Both the position numbers and the translations under genes were made by a program. From the NCBI GenBank assembly GCA_017307505.1, contig JAFKEE010000023.1, positions 237,215 through 301,214 of the forward strand: 64,000 bases of DNA. The letters run 5' to 3'. The notes under the pieces are model-generated. The model was not told the origin of the DNA, made no database searches, and saw only the letters and a program-made list of their open reading frames with translations. The stretch comes from Acidobacteriota bacterium. GTDB taxonomy: Bacteria; Acidobacteriota; Terriglobia; Bryobacterales; Bryobacteraceae. Each line of letters opens with the position of its first letter. Position 1 is the stretch's first letter. This document shows positions 49,277 through 57,160 of this stretch, one piece after another.

Positions 49277-50125
49277 TTATACGTCGCAAATCCGCATCAT
49301 CTCGTCCAGAGTGGCGATCGGATCCTTCCCCTGCGACGGGCTGTATTCGTGCGACATGTAACCCGTATAGCCCGTGTCCACAATCGCCTGCGCGATGCCC
49401 TTGTAGTTCATCTCCTGCGTATCGTCGAACTGGTGCCGGCCCGGATTGCCCGCCGTGTGGAAGTGGCCGAAGTACTGGATGTTCTCCCGGATCGTGCGGA
49501 TGATGTCACCTTCCATAATCTGCATGTGATAGATGTCATACAGCAGCTTGAACCGCGGCGAACCCACCCGCTTGCACAACTCCACACCCCACTTCGCGTG
49601 ATCGCACTGGTAGTCCTTGTGATCCACCTTGGAATTCAGCAACTCCATGCAGATGGTCACTTCGTTGTCTTCCGCCAGCTTCACGACATCCTTCAACACC
49701 AGCAGGCAGTTGTCCATGCCCTCTTCGTCGCTCTTGCCGCGCCGGTTGCCACTGAACGTAATGACGTTCGGGATCCCTTCCTTCTTCGCCCGCGGCAGAT
49801 TCTCCTTGAACTGTGCCCGGATCGCATCGTGCAGCGTCTTGTCATTGCAGGCATCGGTCAGCTTGCCACCGCCCGCCGTCATGTTCGGCACCAGACCGTA
49901 CTTCTTCAGAATCGGCCACTGATCCGGTTGCGTCAGGTCGTAGCAGTGCGCCCCCAACCGGGCCGCTTGTTTGGCGCGCTCTTCAAACGGCATATTGCGG
50001 CCGAATACACCGCCGCAAACACCCTGCTTGATTCTGTTCTTGCGCTGTACCTTTTGCTCGGTCGACTGAGCGCTCAACACCGCCGGCAGCGCGGCCGCGG
50101 AAACGAGGAAATCTTTACGGGTCAT
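49277..50125 (-). CDS. Hydroxypyruvate-isomerase-like TIM-barrel protein, exported
   Basis: This 282-residue protein starts at the ATG at 50125 and has an export signal with a T-R-K-D-F-L motif like the Tat consensus, followed by a hydrophobic stretch. The xylose-isomerase-like barrel shows metal-ligand strands: I-C-M-E-L-L-N-S-K (Glu), L-L-Y-D-I-Y-H-M-Q (Asp and His), F-G-H-F-H-T-A-G-N-P-G-R (His) and Y-M-S-H-E-Y-S-P (Glu). These match the hydroxypyruvate isomerase/sugar epimerase group. The open frame continues upstream to 50260 but lacks family sequence there. Confidence 0.85.
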   Translation of the reverse strand: MTRKDFLVSAAALPAVLSAQSTEQKVQRKNRIKQGVCGGVFGRNMPFEERAKQAARLGAHCYDLTQPDQWPILKKYGLVPNMTAGGGKLTDACNDKTLHDAIRAQFKENLPRAKKEGIPNVITFSGNRRGKSDEEGMDNCLLVLKDVVKLAEDNEVTICMELLNSKVDHKDYQCDHAKWGVELCKRVGSPRFKLLYDIYHMQIMEGDIIRTIRENIQYFGHFHTAGNPGRHQFDDTQEMNYKGIAQAIVDTGYTGYMSHEYSPSQGKDPIATLDEMMRICDV

Positions 50126-50443
50126 GTGTGGAATCCTAGCCAGACGACTTCCGGCACCGTTTATCGTATAGCATTCCAACTCCGTCCGGACACGTCCTCC
50201 ACTCCCCCGGCGCCGCCACAGGTTCTTCCCAAAATCACCCCCTGCCCCGCAACCGGTCACAGCACTTCGAAAAATTTCTAAAAAAACTTACAACCCACTA
50301 AATTTCAATAGCTTAAAGCGACAGAACCACCGCTCCGGCGGCTTCCCGGCAACCGATTCCCTGGCACCCCGGGGAGTAAGCTGGAGACGGCTCACCCCAC
50401 AGCGCCTCCCGTTCGCGAGGCGCCACCCCACTAGGAGAATCCC
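50126..50443. other. Intergenic region with A/T-rich stretch and UTR hairpin
   Basis: These 318 bp separate the divergent isomerase and 822-aa orphan genes. Around 50264-50330 the sequence is unusually A/T-rich for this genome and could hold the orphan's promoter. A 7-bp hairpin lies at 50402-50423. No gene is seen. Confidence 0.45.
50402..50423 (+). promoter_or_regulatory. Stem-loop in the leader of the 822-aa orphan
   Basis: GCGCCTC (50402-50408) and GAGGCGC (50417-50423) form a 7-bp stem with an 8-nt loop, ending 10 nt before the AGGAG ribosome site (50433-50437). It could affect translation or mRNA stability. Confidence 0.45.
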
Positions 50444-52912
50444 ATGGAAAAGATCACTACCCTTGCGCCTCAAGGCGCCAACGGGGCCGCCCCCGCGTCC
50501 CCCGCCATCGCCACCGCCGTCATCAACGGCCAGACCCTCACCGCCCAGGCGCCGCCGCCGCTCGACCCCCAACTCTTCCTGCGCCCCCTCGACCAGATTG
50601 CGACCCCGGACCAGTTCCCGCCCGGCGTCATCCTCACCGCCACCGCCGCCTCCACCCTGAGCCTGCAAACGCCCAGCCCCTTCGGCTTCCATTTCCACTG
50701 GCTCCGTGAGGCCGTCCGCGGCGTCCTCCAGGGCACCACCGGACTCTGCCTGGACGCCAGTGCCGACGCCACACTCACAGCCACCTTGTCCGGCTCCTAC
50801 ACCGCAACCCTCACCCGCGACGACACCGGACCGGACCCCAGCCTCCGCCTGACCCTGCGCCAGTCGTCCGAATCCACACTCCAGGGCTCCGCCAAGGCCG
50901 CCATCACCGCCAATGTCGACACAGTCCTGCCCGCCTCCAGCGACGAACTCCTCGATGCCCTCCTGGGCGTCCATCCACTCCAGTGGCTGCGCGCAGCTCT
51001 TGCCGAAATCGGCAGCGTCCGCTGGAAGGAACTCGCCGCCGCCTGCGGAGTGCCCGGCTATACCCTCGAAGCCCTCCTCGACGCCTTCCAGCAGCTCGGC
51101 GCCCGCGCCGAATCCGTCATCTGGAAAGCGGCCGCGCAACCCACCACCCTCGCCGAACTCCTCTCCTGGGCCTACGCCATCGCCAACGATTGCCCCACTT
51201 TCGCCGCCTTCCGTGCCCGCCTCGATCAGCACCTCCAGCAGGATCCCGGCTTCGCCGCCTCCATCGCCGCCCAATGGATCGAATCCGCCGCTGGCGTCCC
51301 GCTCTCCCGGCTCAACTCTGTCGACGCCTGGGAACGCCTGCGCGAAGCCGCCGCTCTCCTCGACCGCCTCACCAACACTGGCAAACTCAGCCGCGACGCC
51401 CCCGCGTTTCTCACTCTTCTCCTCCGCCTGCCCTCCCTCGCAGCGCAGGAGCTCCGCACGGCCACACCGGCCCCCTGGACCCTCGCCGCACTCCAGCGAA
51501 TGCTCGGTTTCGGTCTGAGCCCCCGGTCTCTGTCCGAACGTCTGCCGGCCTGGATCCCTCTCCGCAACCGCATCTACCAGGCCGCGAAACAGGCCCTCCA
51601 GCAGCAACTCCCGGCCGAACTCTCCATCCTGCTCGAATCCGCCGCCGGAGAGGGCACCCTCGTCGACGCCTCCTTCTCCCTCAACTCAACCGGCATTCAT
51701 CACCTCCGCCGCATCCTCGCCGGAGACCTCACCGGGCTCTACGGCCCGCCCGCCCCCGGCCTCACCGTGCGGCACGGCCTGCTTACCCATCACCTGCGCC
51801 GCGCCCGCCACATCGAGCTCCACCTGCCTGTCGTCGGGGCCCGTTCCTGGCGCGAGAACCTCAAGGCCCTCACCGCCGCGGAAGTAGTCTCCGACGGGGC
51901 AGGACGCCTCCTCACCTGCTACAGCAGCGCTCAGGATCTCCACCAACTCTCCAACGAATGCCAAAGCAGTATGATCTTCGCCGCCGCCTTCTCCGCCCGC
52001 GATTCCGGCCCCATCAACGACAACTTCAACCTGACCTTCGAGGACACCCGCCGGGTCAGCGCCTCCGGCCACCACGAAGCCTGGTTCCGGGTTCTTCAGG
52101 CCTACGGCATCGAGCGTCCCCAACTGCCCGCCGAACCCGTCCAGGCCACGCTCAGCCTCGCCCTGCCCGGCAGTTTCGCCGGCTTCTGGGCCACCGCCCC
52201 CCATTCAAAAGACTCCGAGTACATCCCCACCATGTGCCGCATCTCCCGCGCCATGCAGGCCGCCATGCGCCACTGGCTGCCCATCCTCTACTTCGCCGAC
52301 CTCGATCACTACCGCACCCCTATGGCGGCCTTTCCCCTGCTCGCCTACCAATACTCGCTGCCCTACACCGACGTGAAAGGCCGTCGCCTCTCCTACGACT
52401 CCATGAGCATGGATGATGTCCTCAAAGCCCTCAATTCGGCCGGTCCCGGCCTCCGCCAGGCCCTGCCCACGCTCCAGCGCACACTGGAAGCGGCAGGCAT
52501 GCAGAAACTGGTTCCCCTCTACGATCCGAAGTACGCGGCTCGCATTCTCGCCTCGGTACAGGTGCAGCGCCGCAACTTCCATGCCCTGCTCGCCGCCGAC
52601 TCTTTCTTCATTGAGGAGATGGTCCGTCTCGCCGACATGACCTGTGAACTGCGCGCCCTTTGCGGTCGCAAACCAGCGATGGCCATCCGCAACTTCAACC
52701 GTTACAGTGCGGATGTCGTGAAATCCCTCCACGGCCAACTGCGCCGCCTCTATGCTGGAGACGACTTCGTTGCCCTGGGATCCCTCCTGCTCCTGGCAGC
52801 CACCTCCGCCCTCGCCGGAGGCAGCAAGGGCTCCATCCCCATCAGAGCGACCCTGAAGCTGGAGTATCCGGAAGGAGTCCGCATCTACCCCAACCAGGCA
52901 GCCCGAACCTGA
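50444..52912 (+). CDS. 822-aa protein of unknown function
   Basis: This is a well-supported but unrecognised gene: AGGAG 6 nt before the ATG, strong third-position GC and no interruption over 2.4 kb. No signal peptide or clear membrane helix is visible near the N-terminus. Residues 1-55 are low-complexity and Ala/Pro-rich. Residues 60-170 are rich in Thr, Ser and alternating hydrophobics, as in beta structure. From about 170 to 400 it is helical and Leu/Ala-rich. A region near 400-560 mixes strands (LVDASFSLNSTGIHH) and charged loops. The C-terminus holds helical and R/K-rich segments. It could be a large cytoplasmic scaffold or a self-assembling protein; I cannot say. It is transcribed alone. 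Confidence 0.8.
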   Translation: MEKITTLAPQGANGAAPASPAIATAVINGQTLTAQAPPPLDPQLFLRPLDQIATPDQFPPGVILTATAASTLSLQTPSPFGFHFHWLREAVRGVLQGTTGLCLDASADATLTATLSGSYTATLTRDDTGPDPSLRLTLRQSSESTLQGSAKAAITANVDTVLPASSDELLDALLGVHPLQWLRAALAEIGSVRWKELAAACGVPGYTLEALLDAFQQLGARAESVIWKAAAQPTTLAELLSWAYAIANDCPTFAAFRARLDQHLQQDPGFAASIAAQWIESAAGVPLSRLNSVDAWERLREAAALLDRLTNTGKLSRDAPAFLTLLLRLPSLAAQELRTATPAPWTLAALQRMLGFGLSPRSLSERLPAWIPLRNRIYQAAKQALQQQLPAELSILLESAAGEGTLVDASFSLNSTGIHHLRRILAGDLTGLYGPPAPGLTVRHGLLTHHLRRARHIELHLPVVGARSWRENLKALTAAEVVSDGAGRLLTCYSSAQDLHQLSNECQSSMIFAAAFSARDSGPINDNFNLTFEDTRRVSASGHHEAWFRVLQAYGIERPQLPAEPVQATLSLALPGSFAGFWATAPHSKDSEYIPTMCRISRAMQAAMRHWLPILYFADLDHYRTPMAAFPLLAYQYSLPYTDVKGRRLSYDSMSMDDVLKALNSAGPGLRQALPTLQRTLEAAGMQKLVPLYDPKYAARILASVQVQRRNFHALLAADSFFIEEMVRLADMTCELRALCGRKPAMAIRNFNRYSADVVKSLHGQLRRLYAGDDFVALGSLLLLAATSALAGGSKGSIPIRATLKLEYPEGVRIYPNQAART

Positions 52913-52917
52913 CCGCT

Positions 52918-53000
52918 GGGGACGTTCATCCGCTGTCCCGAAACGCCAAAAGTCTCCAATCCCAACGAAGACCCCAGGTGGACAGTGCGTGAACGTCCCC
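52918..53000. repeat. Long imperfect inverted repeat (21-bp arms) after the orphan gene
   Basis: The left arm (52918-52938) and right arm (52980-53000) pair over 21 positions with one C-C mismatch and two G-U pairs, including a perfect 11-bp outer stem (GGGGACGTTCA with TGAACGTCCCC). The loop is 41 nt. The form resembles a REP/MITE-like palindromic unit more than a terminator. It sits between the convergent orphan and ADOP 2 genes. Confidence 0.7.
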
Positions 53001-53022
53001 CCCACCGCGATGCCCGCCCCGT

Positions 53023-55461
53023 TCAAACCCGTAACGCCGTCATCGGATCCACCTGCGCCGCCCGTCTCGCCGGAACATAACTCGCCCCCAGCGCGACAAC
53101 CAGAAACACCAACGCGATCCCGCCAAACGTCAGAGGATCCGTGGGGCTCACCCCAAACAGCACTGTCTTCATCACGCGGGTGAGCCCGTAAGCGCCCGCC
53201 AATCCCAGTCCGATGCCCGTCACCGCGAGCGCAAACCCATGGCCCACCACGAGCCTCAAAATGTCCGCCTGCTGCGCGCCCAAGGCCCGCCGGATCCCTA
53301 CCTCCTGTGTCCGCTGCGCCGCCGAGTAGGCCACCACTCCATAGATCCCAATCACGGCCAGCAGCAGCGCCACCATCGCGAATCCGCCCAGCAGCGTCAC
53401 CAGCAGCCGCCGCTGCCCGACCTCCGCTTCCATCAGGTCTTCCATGGACTGCACCTCCGCCACCGGCTGATCCCGGTCCACCGCCCGCACCCGTCCCCGC
53501 ACGGCGTTCGCAAATGACATGGGATCGCCCGCCGTCCGCACCGCCACCATCGCGAACGGCTGCGCGTTCTGGGCGAACGCCACATACATCGTCTCCGGCC
53601 ACATATCGTTCTCCAGCGACTGATGCACATTCGCCGCGATCCCGATCACCTCCGCCGGCTTCGGATTCACGCCGCCAATCAGCAACCGCTGCCCGATCGG
53701 ATCCTGCCGCGAGGGATACCCCGGCCAGAACCGCCGCGCCATGCTCTCATCGATCACCGTCACCCGCTGGGCCTCTTCCGTATCCCGCTCGGTAAACGCC
53801 CGCCCGCGCAGCAGCGGAATCTTAAACGTCTGGAAGTAGCCCGGAGTCACGGGCATCAGCTTCGCAATCAGCCGCTCGTTCAGCTTCAACACCGGCTTCG
53901 ACGCATCCTGCACCGGACTTCCCGCAAAGCCCGACATCGGAATCGACATCCCGGCCGTCGCCCCGCGCACGCCCGGCAGCGCGCCCACCTGCGTGATCAG
54001 CTCCTGGAAAAACTGCGACTGCTTCAGGCTCGTGTCATACCGCGACGTCGGCAGCGATACCCGCATCGTCAGCAGGTTCGAAGCATTGAACCCGACATTC
54101 ACCCCGCGCAGTTTCATGACGCTCTCCATCAGCAGCGCCGCCCCGATCAGCAGCACCACCGACAGCGCCACCTGGCCCACCGGCAGCAGGCCGCGCAGAT
54201 TCACTCCAAACCAGCTCCGCCCATGACCCGCCTGCCCCGCCGGACCGCTCGCCCGCAGCACCTGAATCAAGTCCGGCCGCGAAGCCCCCACCGAGGGAGC
54301 CAGGCCAAACAGGATCCCCGTCAAAACCGACAAGCCGCCGGCGAACGCCAGCACAAGCCAGTCGATGTGAATCTCGGCTGTCCGGGGCAATTCGAAACTG
54401 GTCATCGCGGGAATCAGCCGCAGCAGCACCACCGCGAGCCCCAGACCCAGCAATCCCCCCAGCACCGACAACACCACGCTCTCCACCAGCAACTGCCCCA
54501 TCAATCTCGTCCGGGCTGCCCCCAGCGCCGCCCGCACCGCAAACTCCCGGGCCCGCGTCGTCGACCGCGCCAGCAGCAGGCTCGCCACATTCGCGCAGGC
54601 AATCAGCAGTACGAACCCGACCGCCCCAAACAGCATCCACAACATCGACCGCACACTGCCCACCAGCTCATCCTTGATGGGCGTCAGCTCTCTCGGCGAC
54701 CTTGACTTCGCATCCAGCATCGTCGGATGCGCCATCGCATACTGGTGCCGCAGCCCCTTCAACTCCTCGTTCGCACGGTTCAAGGTCACCCCGGGCTTCA
54801 GCCGCCCGAACAGCGTCAGGAAAGGGCTCAGAGTCCGTGACTTCAAAGGCATGAGCGGCCATTCGGTAGGCGCCGTCATCCACACGTCCAACCCGGGCAT
54901 CGGAAACTGGAACCGCGGCGGCAGCACGCCAACAATCATGCAGGGCGTCGCCGAAAGCGTGACGGTCTTGCCGACAATCTGCGGATCCCCGCCAAAGCGG
55001 CGCTGCCACAATTCGGAACTGATCATCGCCGCCGCGGCGCCGCCCACGGCATCCTCCTCGGGACGAAAGCCCCGGCCCAGCATCGGTTCGACCTTTAGGA
55101 TCCGCAGGAAACTCTCAGATACCCGGACCCCCTTAAGGACCTCCGGTTCGGTCCCCGTGGCCAGCGTGACGGCCTCCTGCCGCGTATAGGCGCCCAGGTC
55201 GGAGAAGGACTGCGCCGTGGCCCGCATCTCCAGAAACCGCGAAGGCGTCCCGTTCCCCATCTGCACCAGTTGGTCGGAGTCGCGATAGGCCAACGGGTTC
55301 AGCAGCACGGCCCGGATGATGGTAAACATGGCGGTATTCCCGCCAATGGCAAGAGCCAGCGTGACCACCGCGGTAGCGGTGAAGCCCGGAGCCCGCCGCA
55401 TCGTCCGCCAGCAGTGCCGCGCATCCTGCCAGGCAGTTTCCAAGAGTCCAGAGCCATTCAT
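53023..55461 (-). CDS. ADOP-type ABC transporter permease 2 (MacB/FtsX family)
   Basis: This 812-residue duplicated orphan permease lacks the N-terminal prefix domain of the other two copies in the window. It starts directly before the first membrane helix (R-R-A-P-G-F-T-A-T-A-V-V-T-L-A-L-A-I-G-G-N-T-A). Two MacB periplasmic/FtsX units follow, ending in P-A-R-R-A-A-Q-V-D-P-M-T-A-L-R-V. There is no ATPase gene nearby. Its start has GGAGGG about 11 nt upstream. The missing prefix, if real, makes it a subtype. Confidence 0.9.
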   Translation of the reverse strand: MNGSGLLETAWQDARHCWRTMRRAPGFTATAVVTLALAIGGNTAMFTIIRAVLLNPLAYRDSDQLVQMGNGTPSRFLEMRATAQSFSDLGAYTRQEAVTLATGTEPEVLKGVRVSESFLRILKVEPMLGRGFRPEEDAVGGAAAAMISSELWQRRFGGDPQIVGKTVTLSATPCMIVGVLPPRFQFPMPGLDVWMTAPTEWPLMPLKSRTLSPFLTLFGRLKPGVTLNRANEELKGLRHQYAMAHPTMLDAKSRSPRELTPIKDELVGSVRSMLWMLFGAVGFVLLIACANVASLLLARSTTRAREFAVRAALGAARTRLMGQLLVESVVLSVLGGLLGLGLAVVLLRLIPAMTSFELPRTAEIHIDWLVLAFAGGLSVLTGILFGLAPSVGASRPDLIQVLRASGPAGQAGHGRSWFGVNLRGLLPVGQVALSVVLLIGAALLMESVMKLRGVNVGFNASNLLTMRVSLPTSRYDTSLKQSQFFQELITQVGALPGVRGATAGMSIPMSGFAGSPVQDASKPVLKLNERLIAKLMPVTPGYFQTFKIPLLRGRAFTERDTEEAQRVTVIDESMARRFWPGYPSRQDPIGQRLLIGGVNPKPAEVIGIAANVHQSLENDMWPETMYVAFAQNAQPFAMVAVRTAGDPMSFANAVRGRVRAVDRDQPVAEVQSMEDLMEAEVGQRRLLVTLLGGFAMVALLLAVIGIYGVVAYSAAQRTQEVGIRRALGAQQADILRLVVGHGFALAVTGIGLGLAGAYGLTRVMKTVLFGVSPTDPLTFGGIALVFLVVALGASYVPARRAAQVDPMTALRV

Positions 55462-55639
55462 CAGGGCAGTCCCTCCGTGAAATCAAGTCTACCGCCGCCC
55501 CCCGGCCCACAACGTAAACTCGAACCACCCGCCGCCCCGGCCGCACCGCAATGCATCCGCAAATGGCCCACTTTCCGGAGCAATTCTGAGATTTCGAAGG
55601 AATTGCGAACAAAGGCCAGCCGGGAGATAGCCGGCCCGC

Positions 55640-55645
55640 TATAAT
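55640..55645 (+). promoter_or_regulatory. Perfect -10 box (TATAAT) 7 nt before an ATG
   Basis: TATAAT is followed by exactly 7 nt and the ATG at 55653, so transcription would begin at or next to the start codon. No ribosome site can fit. This supports a leaderless mRNA for the following secreted protein. Confidence 0.55.
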
Positions 55646-55652
55646 CGGCCAC

Positions 55653-56864
55653 ATGTGGTGCCTCAGGCTGGCGGCTTTCCTCTCCTTGATGGGGACTCTG
55701 TGCGCCCAGGACGCCCAACTTGAAGCGCTTAGGGAGACACTGGCCACGGTGCGCAACCAGGCACAAAAGGCTGCCATCAAGGGAACTGTCCCCGCCACCG
55801 CCATGGCCAAGGCTAAGCACCAACTCCGGGACTGGGTGGAATCCCGCTTCGCTCAAGTGGAAGACGAATCAGGAATCACCGCCCTGGAGCCCAAGCTCAA
55901 TCAGGAACTCCAATCGGTCGGTGCCGCCGGCGAGGACCCACAAGTGAGCCAATTCGGCATGTTGGGTAACATCCGCCTAAGGCTGGAAGATGGACTGCTG
56001 ACCCTTACCACCTCCGTCGGCATTCTCTGTCAGAACGATGACTCAGCGTACGTCTACCGGAAGAAGGACGGCCGCTGGCAGCGCATCTGGGAGTCCGAAC
56101 AACAGGACTACTCAGTGGGAGGTTACAAGCCGCAGGTGCTGTTCAAGGTCAACCTATGGAAGCCGTTCACTCAAGGCCGGAACGACGGCCGCCTTTACAT
56201 AATGACGCTCGGCAATCACTGGGGCTGTACCTCCGCCTGGCACCCGGTCTACTACCGTGTCTGGCGAGTCGGCCCCACCGGTTCCAAGCTTCTGATCGAT
56301 GGTGATCAGTATGCGTGGATGCGAACAGGCACCTACGCCATCGGCAGCATCGGACAACGCCGCGGCCTGAAGGATTCACCCGTTGACGTCCTGATCGAGA
56401 TCGCCATTAGAAGCGTAGACATAGGTGTCCACAATCGCGAGGCCGTCCTGCACTACCTCATCGAGGGCGACAAGGTCCGCCGCGTAGCCCCAGTTGCCCT
56501 CAGCCCCCGTGACTTCATGGACGAATGGCTGACGCACGATTGGCAGGAGAGCGCGGCCTGGTCCACCTCCGAAGCACTCCACTCCTGGCACCGCAAACTC
56601 CACGCGGATTCGGTGGGCGGCACCTTCCAGGACAACACCAAGCGTTGCCAGACCCCCGGCCTCTGGCAAGTCACCTTCGCACCCCGCGATGAGCATAAGA
56701 AATACGAGGACTGGAAGCCGCTCTACTTCCTCGTCGAGTGGCGCCCGCCCTTCCACTTCTCCATGAAGGAGATCAGCGACAAGCCATGGCCCCGCTGCAA
56801 TCAGGACGACCCCGAAGCCGACGAATGGAGAACCCTCTTTTCCACACAGGAGTGGCGCAACTGA
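55653..56864 (+). CDS. Secreted protein of unknown function
   Basis: This 403-residue protein has a signal peptide (LAAFLSLMGTLCAQ). A helical segment follows (about 20-85, LRETLATVRNQAQKAAIKG and KHQLRDWVESRFAQVE). The rest is strand-rich with aromatic repeats (Y-V-Y-R-K-K-D-G-R-W-Q-R-I-W, N-H-W-G-C-T-S-A-W-H-P-V-Y-Y-R-V-W-R). The mature part has a few cysteines that could form disulphides. No family is recognised. It is divergent from ADOP 2 and may begin without a leader (TATAAT 7 nt before the ATG). Confidence 0.75.
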   Translation: MWCLRLAAFLSLMGTLCAQDAQLEALRETLATVRNQAQKAAIKGTVPATAMAKAKHQLRDWVESRFAQVEDESGITALEPKLNQELQSVGAAGEDPQVSQFGMLGNIRLRLEDGLLTLTTSVGILCQNDDSAYVYRKKDGRWQRIWESEQQDYSVGGYKPQVLFKVNLWKPFTQGRNDGRLYIMTLGNHWGCTSAWHPVYYRVWRVGPTGSKLLIDGDQYAWMRTGTYAIGSIGQRRGLKDSPVDVLIEIAIRSVDIGVHNREAVLHYLIEGDKVRRVAPVALSPRDFMDEWLTHDWQESAAWSTSEALHSWHRKLHADSVGGTFQDNTKRCQTPGLWQVTFAPRDEHKKYEDWKPLYFLVEWRPPFHFSMKEISDKPWPRCNQDDPEADEWRTLFSTQEWRN

Positions 56865-57160
56865 TCTCAAGTCCCCAGCCGCCAGCGGCACCATTGCGCC
56901 TCCCGGTCCCCCCCGCTGCGAACCGCGCACGTAAGTAAGCGGGCACCTGTCTCCCCAGCGTCCTCCATGGAGCGGCCCCGAACTCCTCCGTACCTCGACT
57001 GGCAAGGAGTCCCCATGACCCAATTCGCCTTGAAACGGGAGGTAAGCTTCTCCAGAGCGACCCACACGGTAAGGCAGCCCCCTACTAGGCCACCGGGAAG
57101 CACATCGCCACCTCCCGACACCCGGAGCGCCAGCGACGGGCTAAGCGAGCCTCCACACCC
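56865..57160. other. Intergenic region without a recognised gene
   Basis: About 300 bp lie between a plus-strand secreted protein and the 3' end of ADOP 3. I see no U-tract hairpin, RNA gene or coding pattern. Confidence 0.4.

Noticed and set aside
48617..50281. Arg-rich open frame opposite the APC and isomerase genes
   Set aside because: It covers two recognised genes on the other strand and has no family features.
50288..51607. Long open frame opposite the 822-aa gene
   Set aside because: Antisense, low-complexity Gly/Glu-rich; the plus-strand gene has a good ribosome site.
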